From Enterobacter sp. RHBSTW-00994 (GTDB taxonomy: Bacteria; Pseudomonadota; Gammaproteobacteria; Enterobacterales; Enterobacteriaceae), in contig NZ_CP056199.1 of the NCBI RefSeq assembly GCF_013782625.1, positions 3,180,588 to 3,244,587 on the forward strand: DNA of 64,000 nucleotides. Reading direction: 5' to 3'. A program made the position numbers and the translations under genes. Below, piece after piece: positions 31,782 to 40,430 of the stretch (positions are counted from its first letter, which is position 1; each line of letters starts with the position of its first letter). The notes under the pieces were generated by a model. The model saw nothing but the letters and a program-made list of their open reading frames with translations. It was not told the DNA's origin and did no database searches.

Positions 31782-32048
31782 TTAAAGCTTTTTTTCGATG
31801 ACGTCTTTAAGTGCCCGGCACTCAAGGCTGAGATCAGCAAACATCTGTTTAAGCCTCCGATTCTCGTCTTCCAGATCTTTTATTTTTTTAATATCGGCCG
31901 CTTCCATCCCGCCATATTTTGCCTTCCAGTTGTAATAGCTGGCTTCCGAAATAGCGGCCTCACGGCACACATCCTTAACGGTACGTCCGGCTTCGACGGA
32001 CTTCAATACAGCGATGATCTGGTGTTCAGTGAATCGGATCTTACGCAT
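31782..32048 (-). CDS. IS transposase OrfA, copy 1
   Basis: An 88-residue helix-turn-helix protein (MRKIRFTEHQIIAVLKSVEAG) ending in a leucine-zipper-like coil (IKDLEDENRRLKQMF) and EKKL. The ATG at 32048 suits the family start and is preceded by GAGGAG; an in-frame ATG lies 7 codons upstream. It recognises the IS ends as part of OrfAB. Confidence 0.9.
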   Translation of the reverse strand: MRKIRFTEHQIIAVLKSVEAGRTVKDVCREAAISEASYYNWKAKYGGMEAADIKKIKDLEDENRRLKQMFADLSLECRALKDVIEKKL

Positions 32049-32657
32049 AGCGATCTCCTCAGGGGGCATTATCAGTATGTCGGAAGATCTCTAAAAGTGA
32101 ATGGGCCGTTTTGCCGGGATACTTACATATCGTTCCACTTTCTGAGCAAGCTTTGGCTATTCTGGAAGTGATGAAGCCCATCAGTAAGCACAGAGATTAT
32201 GTTTTCCCCGGCTACCGGAATCCACTTGAACCTATGAATAGTCAGACAGCAAACATGGCGCTTAAACGGATGGGCTTCAAAGATCTGTTGGTGGCTCATG
32301 GAATGAGAGCGATTGCCTCAACAGTGCTTAACGAGAAAGGTTTTCCACCAGACGTGATTGAAGCTGCTTTAGCTCATATCGATACTAACGAAGTCAGGAG
32401 AGCCTATAACAGATCACAGTATCTGGAACAGCGTAGAGAGATGATGATCTGGTGGGGTGAGTATGTAGAAGCAGCTTCTTATGGTGGAACAAGTATGGGA
32501 TCGATACCGGCCATAACACGCCTTACCCCCATGATGAAGAAGTGTTTATAAAATAATTATAATTAATTCATGCACTTACTTAAAAAAATAAATAATTTTG
32601 AATCTACTTTTAGAATACATTTCAAACGACATGCTAATGGTATTAGTTTAGAACTTA

Positions 32658-32700
32658 ACGACTCGATTCAAACATTAAATTTCCGACTGAATCGAGTCGT
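32658..32700. repeat. Perfect 13-bp inverted repeat behind the ATPase-PRTase gene
   Basis: ACGACTCGATTCA (32658-32670) and TGAATCGAGTCGT (32688-32700) are exact complements around a 17-base spacer. The repeat starts 18 bp beyond the stop of the minus-strand gene at 32719. No strong T run follows on either strand, so it is either a weak terminator or another site, such as a transcript-end structure or recombination site. Confidence 0.65.
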
Positions 32701-32718
32701 GGGAATTCTTAGGCTGTT

Positions 32719-35700
32719 TTAGGATGCAGGTCTTTCAAATAATGGTTTCCACGGTTCTTTCCCCGCTTTGCTCTGGAAAAGAATTGGTAAACTGTTATTT
32801 GGGCAAGTTTCAGGTAATACCAATAGCAATCCTTGCTCATTGAAGCCCAGAGGTTTCTTGTAAATTTTAGTCCCAAGCTTTAAAGCTAACGCTTTAGCTC
32901 GGTGCATTTCATCTAAATCCTCCCAAAATCCAAACCCTTCTTTAGGAAAAGCGATACTTGTATTTTCGAGCATTTCCGAAACATGAATTTTATTAATTAC
33001 AGAATGTTGTTTAAGAATGTTATTAACTTTTTCTTCACCCTCTTCAGTGCCAATGAGAGCGATAACTAACAAGGGAATCTTTAAATCTTTAAGATGACTT
33101 CCAATAGAATTTAATAAACCCTCTATTCCTTTTGAAAGAGTTTCACCGCTTCCAACAACATCATCCACCAACACTATAGCTTTGGGTGCCGGATTTTCTA
33201 AGTCAATAGATGTTATTTTTTTGATAAGCGAGTTTAAATCCACAATACAACTAGTCGAAATGGAATTAGTTTTAGCATACATTCGAGCATATTGCGTTCC
33301 ACTTTTCCCTATACCATCACAAGAAGTTATGAGAATATCTGTTCTGCGATCGCTTCTTTTTATCATCGTAGTAATGCCAATTGTATCTCGAACAATTTTT
33401 GAATGTGCATCTTTTAAGAATGAATCTATCTCAAGAGGAGCAATAAATCTCAAATTATTTAATAGCTTGAACATTAATCTTTGTGAGAGAATATCTGGAA
33501 CCTGTTCCAGCCAGGCTCTAATTCTTTCTCCATCAACTCTTTGCGAACGATATAATGGCCACTTCTCAACTAATTTTTGAATTTCAACAGAGGTAACATG
33601 AGCCTCATCTTCCGCTCTTTTTATCCCCTCTTCTAACTCATCGCCTAAAGTACTAGTAATGAGTTTATTCACACCAAATTCTTTAAGCCAATTTTCAAAG
33701 AGAGGGATGGTAAAATAAAACTCTTTGTTTTTTTCGTATATAATCTCTCTTCTTTGGAAATCAGATAGATGAGGAGCTATTTCTTGATTGAGTAGTTGAG
33801 AGCCATTAATGTTTTTTTCAATATCCTCAAGAGTTCGACTATTCTCTCGGATACATCTTCCAATAGAAACCAAAAGCCTGAGACGTTTTAATTCAATAAC
33901 TTCAGTCTTTTCTCTCTCAAAATTAATCCCATCCTTCCATAGATGAGCAAAAGCATTGGTGTCTAATTCAGACAATAGAAAAACCATATCTTTCGAAACA
34001 TCTGAAACAATGATCTCAGTATCTCTTTCTTTTATTGATGCATTAACTATTTTGGAACATAAGAGTTTGGTATAATAAGGGTGCCCATGAGTTAGATTGA
34101 ATATGGCATTTATTGCCGCATCATCCCAGTTAATTTTTCCATCAACTGGTTTTTTAATGAGATCGATGTACTCATCCCATTCAGAGCTTCGAGAAAAATA
34201 ATCAAGACTTTCCCGTGAAAATTTATTTAATTGATCACCTTGCGCTCCTATTATAAATGGCATTTTTTCGCCACCTACCAATATAAACGCCAAATTCTTC
34301 CTGGCTGCCAAGGTTCTAAGATTAGCGAAGAAAGTTTCTGCTAATGGACCAGATCGGTACATTTCTGGATGAATTTCATCAAATTCATCTAATATAATAA
34401 TAAAGCGTTTTTGGGGAGATTTAGACTCTAAACTTCTCGCCATCATATTTAGATCAGCCAAGGATTCAGAGAAATCTGGGGTTTGCTGATAGGTTCCAGG
34501 AAAAAAATCGTGCAAAAAATTAAAGATATTTACGCCAAGTGACTGTAAAGTTTTCTGTGGTGAAGTTGAGCAATATTCTCCATACTCAAGATACAAACTA
34601 TGAAAATCATTGTTTTCTATTTCTAAATTATTTGCAACAGCTTTTGCTAATGAAGTTTTACCTATTCTCTTCTGACCTGTAACATATGTTGAGGTCATTG
34701 GTGTTTTTAATAATTTATTAACTATATTACTTACCTTAGCTTTACGCCCAACAAACATATCTCCTTCAGCAACCTCAAGACTGTATGGTTCTAATTTCTC
34801 AAGCTCGTTCCAATCAACTTTTTCATTCTGCCCCTCAATACACATATCGTATATCTGGCTGTTTTCACTTCCAAATATTTCCTTCCAATTAATAGCCAAT
34901 GTTAACTCAAGCTTCTTTGCAGGCTCGATAATATGTGCTTCTAAACAAACAGCAAACTCCCCAGGCCTGACATCTCCACACTTAATTTTCTCATTAGCAA
35001 TTATGATATTTTCATCACCCCCGCAATCTATTTCTATATCAACATCGAGAGCAGTACTTGGACCTTTATTTATGAATGGAATGATTATTTTTAATTCTTT
35101 ATCTTTCTGGTGAAGGGGATATCTTTTTTCTGCTGAGTTAGGTGGCTGCCTTTTTAGCTCAATAACGGCACCGCTCATTTCTGAGGAATTTTCTCTTATG
35201 CTATCCACTTCATTTTTAATTTTTGTGAGCAATGGGGTGGCATATTTTTTTGTAAAAAAAGACTTCGATTCATCGAGTAAAAAAGACAACTCAGAGACAA
35301 TTCGTTCTAATTCCTCCAGACTAGTTTTATAGTCTGCGCCCTCGCTAGAAAGATGTGATTCAACAGCTTCAATTAGGGCCTCAATTTTTGAACGAATGGG
35401 TATAAAATTATAAACTTCTAAATAAGATTGATAAACCTTATGTTTTAAACATTTTAAAATCGTTTCTTTTTGTGTTAAGAACTCCTTTAAGTTATTTGGA
35501 ACTTGAGCTAGAGGATTGTAATTAACACAAATTGCAGAGTGGATCTTTTTTATAAGATTGATTTTTTCATGATTTTGTTGCCTGTCAACTTTAAAAATCT
35601 TTAATATAGCTGGGGTGTAGTTTTCGCAAAGAGTTATTAGCTTTCTAATCATAATATTTTGCGTTTCATCAATCGGTATTAATCCATCAACTGATAAACA

Positions 35701-35976
35701 ACGGATAAATATTATAGCTACCTCACTATGCCCTTGGGTCGCGAGTTCAACCTTGCCAAGAACCCGCTCAAAATTCGCTCCTGTGTATGATCCACTTATT
35801 GCACAAATGTTTTTCACGACCTCAACTAGAGCATTTCTAGCAGGCTCACATGCTGCTGAAGAATTTTCCCCTTCTGCCAGAAGTTCTATTTCACTTTCCA
35901 ATTTTGCAATAAGAAAAGCCCTTTCCCCGGCCCCTAAATCACTGTTTTTTTCATCTACAAATTCATCATTAATCAT
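32719..35976 (-). CDS. STAND/AAA-type ATPase fused to a phosphoribosyltransferase-like domain (putative conflict-system protein)
   Basis: A 1085-residue protein. Residues about 1-260 are mostly helical. Residues about 280-390 look like an Ig-type beta domain (IIPFINKGPSTALDVDIEI). The ATPase has an FVGR entry motif near 406, Walker A GQKRIGKTS near 432-440 and Walker B IIILDEFDEI near 526-535, then a winged-helix-like part. The last ~300 residues contain VLVDDVVGSGETL near 934, the PRPP-loop signature of PRTases, preceded by a helix of the type seen in conflict-associated PRTases. The gene is AT-rich and starts 44 bp after hxsA on the same strand. A nucleotide-activated defence role is inferred, not shown. 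Confidence 0.8.
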   Translation of the reverse strand: MINDEFVDEKNSDLGAGERAFLIAKLESEIELLAEGENSSAACEPARNALVEVVKNICAISGSYTGANFERVLGKVELATQGHSEVAIIFIRCLSVDGLIPIDETQNIMIRKLITLCENYTPAILKIFKVDRQQNHEKINLIKKIHSAICVNYNPLAQVPNNLKEFLTQKETILKCLKHKVYQSYLEVYNFIPIRSKIEALIEAVESHLSSEGADYKTSLEELERIVSELSFLLDESKSFFTKKYATPLLTKIKNEVDSIRENSSEMSGAVIELKRQPPNSAEKRYPLHQKDKELKIIIPFINKGPSTALDVDIEIDCGGDENIIIANEKIKCGDVRPGEFAVCLEAHIIEPAKKLELTLAINWKEIFGSENSQIYDMCIEGQNEKVDWNELEKLEPYSLEVAEGDMFVGRKAKVSNIVNKLLKTPMTSTYVTGQKRIGKTSLAKAVANNLEIENNDFHSLYLEYGEYCSTSPQKTLQSLGVNIFNFLHDFFPGTYQQTPDFSESLADLNMMARSLESKSPQKRFIIILDEFDEIHPEMYRSGPLAETFFANLRTLAARKNLAFILVGGEKMPFIIGAQGDQLNKFSRESLDYFSRSSEWDEYIDLIKKPVDGKINWDDAAINAIFNLTHGHPYYTKLLCSKIVNASIKERDTEIIVSDVSKDMVFLLSELDTNAFAHLWKDGINFEREKTEVIELKRLRLLVSIGRCIRENSRTLEDIEKNINGSQLLNQEIAPHLSDFQRREIIYEKNKEFYFTIPLFENWLKEFGVNKLITSTLGDELEEGIKRAEDEAHVTSVEIQKLVEKWPLYRSQRVDGERIRAWLEQVPDILSQRLMFKLLNNLRFIAPLEIDSFLKDAHSKIVRDTIGITTMIKRSDRRTDILITSCDGIGKSGTQYARMYAKTNSISTSCIVDLNSLIKKITSIDLENPAPKAIVLVDDVVGSGETLSKGIEGLLNSIGSHLKDLKIPLLVIALIGTEEGEEKVNNILKQHSVINKIHVSEMLENTSIAFPKEGFGFWEDLDEMHRAKALALKLGTKIYKKPLGFNEQGLLLVLPETCPNNSLPILFQSKAGKEPWKPLFERPAS

Positions 35977-36020
35977 TTTTAACCTTGCTTAAAGAAAGTT
36001 ATAAGTTTAACAAGAAAAAA

Positions 36021-36656
36021 TTATCTCGCCAAAATACTTAAGGAATTCAATAATTGAGCATCCAGCGTTTCAGTTGCAGGAATAGGTAATCCGTTCGCAA
36101 TGCGGTAATTTTTCACAGACTGCCTCGTAGATGGTCCCATTATGCCGTCAATATTCCCATTGTAAAATCCCTTGTCCAGCAATGCGAACTGAACACGCAT
36201 GATTAAGCGCTTACGCTTCTCTGTACCAGAAGTAAGCCCATTACTTGCACGGTTAGCTTCTGTAGTTCCAACTGAATTCGTAGTAGTAGAGTTAATATTG
36301 TCGTTAGAACGAAGCGAACGCACAGAGGAAGAGGACGATGAGGAACTTGTTCCTGAACTTGAAGACCCGGATGAACTTGGTGAGCTGTATGTTTTTGGAT
36401 AATAAGGAGTGCTGCCACCATAGTACCCGCCGCCTGATGATGATCGGTGAGAACTATGGCTCCGATGGGAGCTATGACTGCGATGCCCTGCAATGTAGAA
36501 TGGAACTTCGGTGTTAAGTGGTGCTATCACTAAATCATGTTCATTAAGAGTCATACCAGGCAAATCACTTGCTCCGGTAGATGAATCACTTGCCCATACA
36601 GAATTATTAAGTGCCAAAAATCCCGGAAGTAGAGCAGCAAAATTAAATTTTTTCAT
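36021..36656 (-). CDS. hxsA: His-Xaa-Ser repeat protein HxsA, putative modified substrate
   Basis: A 211-residue secreted protein. The signal peptide MKKFNFAALLPGFLALNNSV ends near WAS. Five tandem H-x-S triplets occupy residues 58-72 (HRSHSSHRSHSSHRS). A Gly/Tyr/Ser-rich low-complexity stretch follows. The C-terminal ~55 residues are a PG_binding_1-type domain (VQFALLDKGFYNGNIDGIMGP). The start at 36656 overlaps the hxsC stop as ATGA; a longer reading frame to 36734 lacks the signal peptide at its start. In the family the repeat is the presumed target of the radical SAM pair HxsB/HxsC. Confidence 0.93.
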   Translation of the reverse strand: MKKFNFAALLPGFLALNNSVWASDSSTGASDLPGMTLNEHDLVIAPLNTEVPFYIAGHRSHSSHRSHSSHRSSSGGGYYGGSTPYYPKTYSSPSSSGSSSSGTSSSSSSSSVRSLRSNDNINSTTTNSVGTTEANRASNGLTSGTEKRKRLIMRVQFALLDKGFYNGNIDGIMGPSTRQSVKNYRIANGLPIPATETLDAQLLNSLSILAR

Positions 36657-37765
36657 AAAATTGGTCTCGGTGGTTGATGAAAACGGCCTGTTGAGGAACT
36701 GAAATAACCAGCACAGGAAGACTTCTGAGTGCATTCATCACATTCTTTCGGATAGTAATTTTTCCAATCAGAGATCGACTGAGCAGCAAGCTCCCAAGCT
36801 CTTTCAGGAAGATGACACAAAGGATAATTAAAAATTGTTAGAGGTATGCCTGACCTGTGTGCAGTGTCTATGGCGGAGGTTATTTTCTCACTATAACTGC
36901 TGTGCTCAATGAAGATTGTTGACCAGTTCTTTCGTGCCCAACCGATAGATTCCAGCCCCATAAGGGAAATCTGATTAATGTTGGAGAACACTCGGCCAAC
37001 GAACTCTACAATATCATCCAATTCTGTATAGTTAGCCAGTGTCGGAATAACTCTAAGTTCGATATTAATCCCTGAGTTTCCTGCATTGATTAACCCCTTA
37101 ACCGTTTCATTAAATGCGCCATCACTCCCTACCAGATGATCATGCACAAGTGGTCTTGATGAGTAGAGCGGGATACCAAAGGTGATTTTGATCTTTTTGC
37201 TTCGCTTTGCCATTTCCTGAGTAAAGTTGATATCAGCAAATTTGCGTCCGTTTGTTAAAACATGCAAAGCAGTATCTGGTGAATTCTCGATGATAAAATC
37301 AATGAAGTGAAGGAAATCATCTCCATACAGCAAAGGTTCTCCACCGCTGACCCCAACAACTCCATCCAAACCAAATGAAGCTATAGCAAGAGCTGATTGG
37401 GTAAGTAGCCAGTCATCATTTGATTTCTTTGGTGGCTGCGAACAAAACAGACACAAGTTATTGCAGCGTTCCGTTACTAAGACAGTATTATGATTGGCTC
37501 TGCGGGACAGAATTACGCGTATCATATTGCCATTGTTGATTATCCCAATATCTCCATCTTCAATTGACTCATATAATTCAGTGCTAATAACAGAGAAATC
37601 AAAGCATGGTTGAATGGTATCATTATTGCCTTCAGCAACTACCAGTAAATTGGGCAAAAAGAATAAAGGGTTCATTGGTTTTTGTTTGCATAACCGATAG
37701 AACCCCGTAGGCACATTCTTTTTTGAAGCAAAATGAAAGATATCGTGCCTAATAACCTCAGACAT
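36653..37765 (-). CDS. hxsC: Radical SAM protein HxsC of the His-Xaa-Ser system
   Basis: A 370-residue radical SAM enzyme. The CX3CX2C cluster motif is C101-NNL-C105-LF-C108, and the SAM-binding GGEP lies near residue 139. C-terminal cysteines (CDECTQKSSC) may hold an auxiliary cluster. It overlaps hxsB by 8 bp and hxsA by 4 bp. HxsC and HxsB always occur as a pair in this system and are thought to modify HxsA; the chemistry is unknown. Confidence 0.92.
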   Translation of the reverse strand: MSEVIRHDIFHFASKKNVPTGFYRLCKQKPMNPLFFLPNLLVVAEGNNDTIQPCFDFSVISTELYESIEDGDIGIINNGNMIRVILSRRANHNTVLVTERCNNLCLFCSQPPKKSNDDWLLTQSALAIASFGLDGVVGVSGGEPLLYGDDFLHFIDFIIENSPDTALHVLTNGRKFADINFTQEMAKRSKKIKITFGIPLYSSRPLVHDHLVGSDGAFNETVKGLINAGNSGINIELRVIPTLANYTELDDIVEFVGRVFSNINQISLMGLESIGWARKNWSTIFIEHSSYSEKITSAIDTAHRSGIPLTIFNYPLCHLPERAWELAAQSISDWKNYYPKECDECTQKSSCAGYFSSSTGRFHQPPRPIL

Positions 37766-39149
37766 ATGCCCATCCTTTTAGCATCTCAGCCTTCGGACCA
37801 CCTTCTGAGATGCAGTTCATCAGATACCTGAACATCCCCTTGTGATACTGACAAAACGTTGAACGACTCCTATCACCAACAGGCTCACCCTGTACACTTA
37901 TGTTCTGGCATGGATCTGCACCGCAAAATGGTTGATATGCACATGTATCACAACCTGGCAGAGCAAAATTGAACGATGAACTCAACACTGCGTTATAGTA
38001 AGGACTCTTAGAAAATGATAGCGTTTTAACCTCACCCGCACTGAACTCCGTTTCAGGGTTCACCTTCTGTAACATACGGCTCTCATCGCTACCATATACT
38101 CGACCGTCATAATTGAAAAGAATACTGTTAAGCACGACCCCGCTTGGCGACTTTAAATCCGCATAACCACTAAAGCCGGGATTGAAGATCCTTTTCAGAT
38201 GAATGGAGGCCGAATGTTCCACAACCCTTATTCCTTCATTATTCATCTTAAGGATTTCATCTATCAACGAAGCATAGAAACTGAAGTATTCCTCCATAGA
38301 AAATGTGAACGATGCTTTTTGTGCAAACCCATAGGGACTAACAGGTCGGATAAACATGTCCTTGAGGCCAAGAGACAAGTGAGCCTGGACAATTGATTCA
38401 GGATGCCTGATAAGATCTTTAGTAACTGTAGTAACCGTTGCAACGCGACCAGCGCCTAAAGACCGTTTGATAGCCTCTACCCCTGACACTGTTCTACTGT
38501 ACGCAAGCCCATGACCAAGAATTCGATTACTGTTGTGAACAACTTCCTCACCATCAAGCGAAACAGAGAACGTTATGTTCCTGTCTCTCGACCATTCAAG
38601 CATATCCTCATTCAAGACAGACAGGCTTGAAGCTACCACCATCTCAAAATCGGTGCTTCCCAGCGTTTCAGCACATTGCTCATAGATAGACTGAATTAAA
38701 TCGAACCGCAAGAGTGGCTCTCCACCCTGTATCTCTATCTTGTAAGGTGGAGTTGATAGTTTTTTGATAGTAGAAATGATATCAGGGATGAGAGCGGCAT
38801 CTAGATCATAACCAGAGGCGTTCACTGAAGCTCTACTAACCTGACAATACTTGCAGGTATGGTCGCAACGTAATGTGGGCACAATCATGAAAATTGGCCC
38901 GATCGCCAGTTCATTCATCAATCGTTTTGCAAAAGCAGAACTTAAAGCATAGGGAGCAATAGCTGATGAGCTTTCGTTGGTTATGAACAGCTTGCTTTCA
39001 AGTGCGTTTGATTGTTCCGCACTGATTTGCTCATCAGAAAGATCAAGCAGCTCTTGCTCATCAATGAAGTGATGAAAACCAGCGAGGTTGCTTATAAACA
39101 CCTGTCCATTAGGCAATCTGTCAAAATTGAATGGCATCAATTCCATCAC
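37758..39149 (-). CDS. hxsB: Radical SAM/SPASM protein HxsB of the His-Xaa-Ser system
   Basis: A 463-residue radical SAM enzyme. C95-DHT-C99-KY-C102 binds the SAM cluster, followed by IQGGEPLLRF. The C-terminus has a SPASM-like cysteine set (CDTCAYQPFCGADPC and FCQYHKGMF). The first possible start is a GTG at 39149 overlapping the hxsD stop; an ATG follows at once at 39146. SPASM proteins usually modify peptides, which fits HxsA as substrate. Confidence 0.92.
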   Translation of the reverse strand: MMELMPFNFDRLPNGQVFISNLAGFHHFIDEQELLDLSDEQISAEQSNALESKLFITNESSSAIAPYALSSAFAKRLMNELAIGPIFMIVPTLRCDHTCKYCQVSRASVNASGYDLDAALIPDIISTIKKLSTPPYKIEIQGGEPLLRFDLIQSIYEQCAETLGSTDFEMVVASSLSVLNEDMLEWSRDRNITFSVSLDGEEVVHNSNRILGHGLAYSRTVSGVEAIKRSLGAGRVATVTTVTKDLIRHPESIVQAHLSLGLKDMFIRPVSPYGFAQKASFTFSMEEYFSFYASLIDEILKMNNEGIRVVEHSASIHLKRIFNPGFSGYADLKSPSGVVLNSILFNYDGRVYGSDESRMLQKVNPETEFSAGEVKTLSFSKSPYYNAVLSSSFNFALPGCDTCAYQPFCGADPCQNISVQGEPVGDRSRSTFCQYHKGMFRYLMNCISEGGPKAEMLKGWAYV

Positions 39150-39424
39150 GAAAGCCTTTCATCGACACTGCGAAGCACTTTATGGACAATAGAATCTCTC
39201 AACGCCCCTGTTTTATGCTGTAGTTTTTCTCGCAAAGTGTAATCATTCAGCAGCCTCTCGAATTCATAGAGGCATTCGGGACTGTCGTTTTCAAAAGAGA
39301 TTGTCCAGGAGGATATATCTTCACAAAGCTTCCACTGAGTAAGCGAAGTCATCCAGTACAGGCTATTGCGTATAACCCATTCAGAATAAACATCTTTTTT
39401 TAACATCCTTTCGCACATTGCCAT
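39146..39424 (-). CDS. hxsD: His-Xaa-Ser system protein HxsD
   Basis: A 92-residue protein containing FERLLNDYTLREKLQ, the LLNDYxLRE motif that defines HxsD. Its function is unknown; it might be a binding partner of the substrate or enzymes. It heads the operon hxsD-hxsB-hxsC-hxsA. GAGG precedes two possible ATG codons (39424 and 39418); the second has the better spacing. Confidence 0.9.
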   Translation of the reverse strand: MAMCERMLKKDVYSEWVIRNSLYWMTSLTQWKLCEDISSWTISFENDSPECLYEFERLLNDYTLREKLQHKTGALRDSIVHKVLRSVDERLS

Positions 39425-39682
39425 TGCCTCACAAAGCTAATAATCACAATCAGCAACCGCTTTAAAGCGGATTTTTCCTATAGAAATGAGGATACACCAT
39501 TTAATTAATATGTTACAAGATGTTAGCATCTGAATGGCGATTCCGAAAAATGATGCTGGTTATAATGATCCTGATAACCTATTTTCCGCTGGTGTGGTTT
39601 CGCTGGGATTAAAGTAGCTTTGTACAGTTTAAATGAAGAATAATTCTTTCAATTATCAGCGCGATATTAAAAGGGGTAAAAA

Positions 39683-40420
39683 ATGGTCGAAACGTCTCCA
39701 AATAAAGACAGTGTAAAAGAAAAAGCTTATGATTTTTTAAGTAGTAAAAAAATCACAGTTCAACTAGATAGTTATTCTGAAAAGACTGAAAATATTGTTG
39801 GCATAGATTATAGAGTTATTTCATTCTGTCAAAATACAAAAACAATTGATGTGGTGATTGATCATGATGAAGACTCAAGTTTAATACTTAAAACGGAGTT
39901 TATAAAAACAAAAACATTAAAACACTTTTTAACTGTGATCATTTCATTATTTTATATAATTACCATTATAATTTTCTTTATTCTCCCATCTTCATGGGTA
40001 GGTAAAATATTATTATTTTCCACACCAATTGCCTTTGGTTATTTTTTATATTATATGGCTTATAAGACTGCAAAAATCTATCTTAAGAAACTTACTGATA
40101 CTATAACTTTTAGCAGTGCAGCTATTGCAGCAGCTACAGCACTTTGTGGATTAAACCTGCCACAATACTTGTATGACCACGAAGCAAATGGAATTATACA
40201 AATCATTTTATTTTTAATATTACAAACATTTTCTATTTTTGCCACCACGAAATGTTTAATTTCATGGGGTGAAACAATAGAAGAAAGCAGAAGATACTAC
40301 AAAAAAAATGAAATCATAAAAAAGAAAGCGGGCATTTTAAAAAATACAAAGCTGCTTATTATCTCAGCTTTGTTATATTCAAAGATCAGGTTTCACAAAA
40401 ACAATAAAAATAATAAATAA
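39683..40420 (+). CDS. Membrane protein of unknown function
   Basis: I do not recognise this 245-residue protein. It has a hydrophilic N-terminal ~90 residues, a hydrophobic pair (HFLTVIISLFYIITIIIFFI and ILLFSTPIAFGYFLYYMAY), then an Ala-rich segment, another hydrophobic run (IIQIILFLILQTFSIF) and a basic tail ending in repeated KNN. The start follows AAAAGGGG. It is very AT-rich, divergent from hxsD and convergent with the next small gene. An inner-membrane protein with three or four helices. Confidence 0.75.
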   Translation: MVETSPNKDSVKEKAYDFLSSKKITVQLDSYSEKTENIVGIDYRVISFCQNTKTIDVVIDHDEDSSLILKTEFIKTKTLKHFLTVIISLFYIITIIIFFILPSSWVGKILLFSTPIAFGYFLYYMAYKTAKIYLKKLTDTITFSSAAIAAATALCGLNLPQYLYDHEANGIIQIILFLILQTFSIFATTKCLISWGETIEESRRYYKKNEIIKKKAGILKNTKLLIISALLYSKIRFHKNNKNNK

Positions 40421-40430
40421 AGAAAAACAA

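Larger units (their letters stand above)
30921..32127 (-). mobile_element. IS3-family insertion sequence, copy 1 (IS407-group-like)
   Basis: A 1207-bp element with imperfect terminal repeats. The left end begins TGTAAGCACACCTGTTTTA. The right end, read inwards, begins TGTAAGTATCCCGGCAAAA. It encodes OrfA and OrfB with an A7G slippery site. It has no matching 4-bp duplication immediately around it. It is almost identical to copy 2 at 43280-44486, in opposite orientation. The group assignment is from protein type and is not certain. Confidence 0.92.
30344..32551 (+). pseudogene. P4-type tyrosine integrase, split by an IS and internally deleted
   Basis: The N-terminal part (30344-30920, about 192 codons) starts MARQTKPLNNTEVKNAKATE after GGAG and is a DUF4102-type integrase arm domain plus core-binding domain. 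The C-terminal part (32128-32551) begins HIVPLSEQALAILEVM and has HGMRAIAST (H-x-x-R box) and the catalytic-tyrosine segment DTNEVRRAYNRSQYLEQRR. An IS copy separates them. From the family layout about 85 residues between the two parts are missing, including the box I arginine. The protein cannot be functional. Confidence 0.9.

Noticed and set aside
36440..36500. Short tandem repeat resembling a CRISPR or satellite unit
   Set aside because: It is the coding repeat for the H-x-S triplets of HxsA, in frame and with no spacers.
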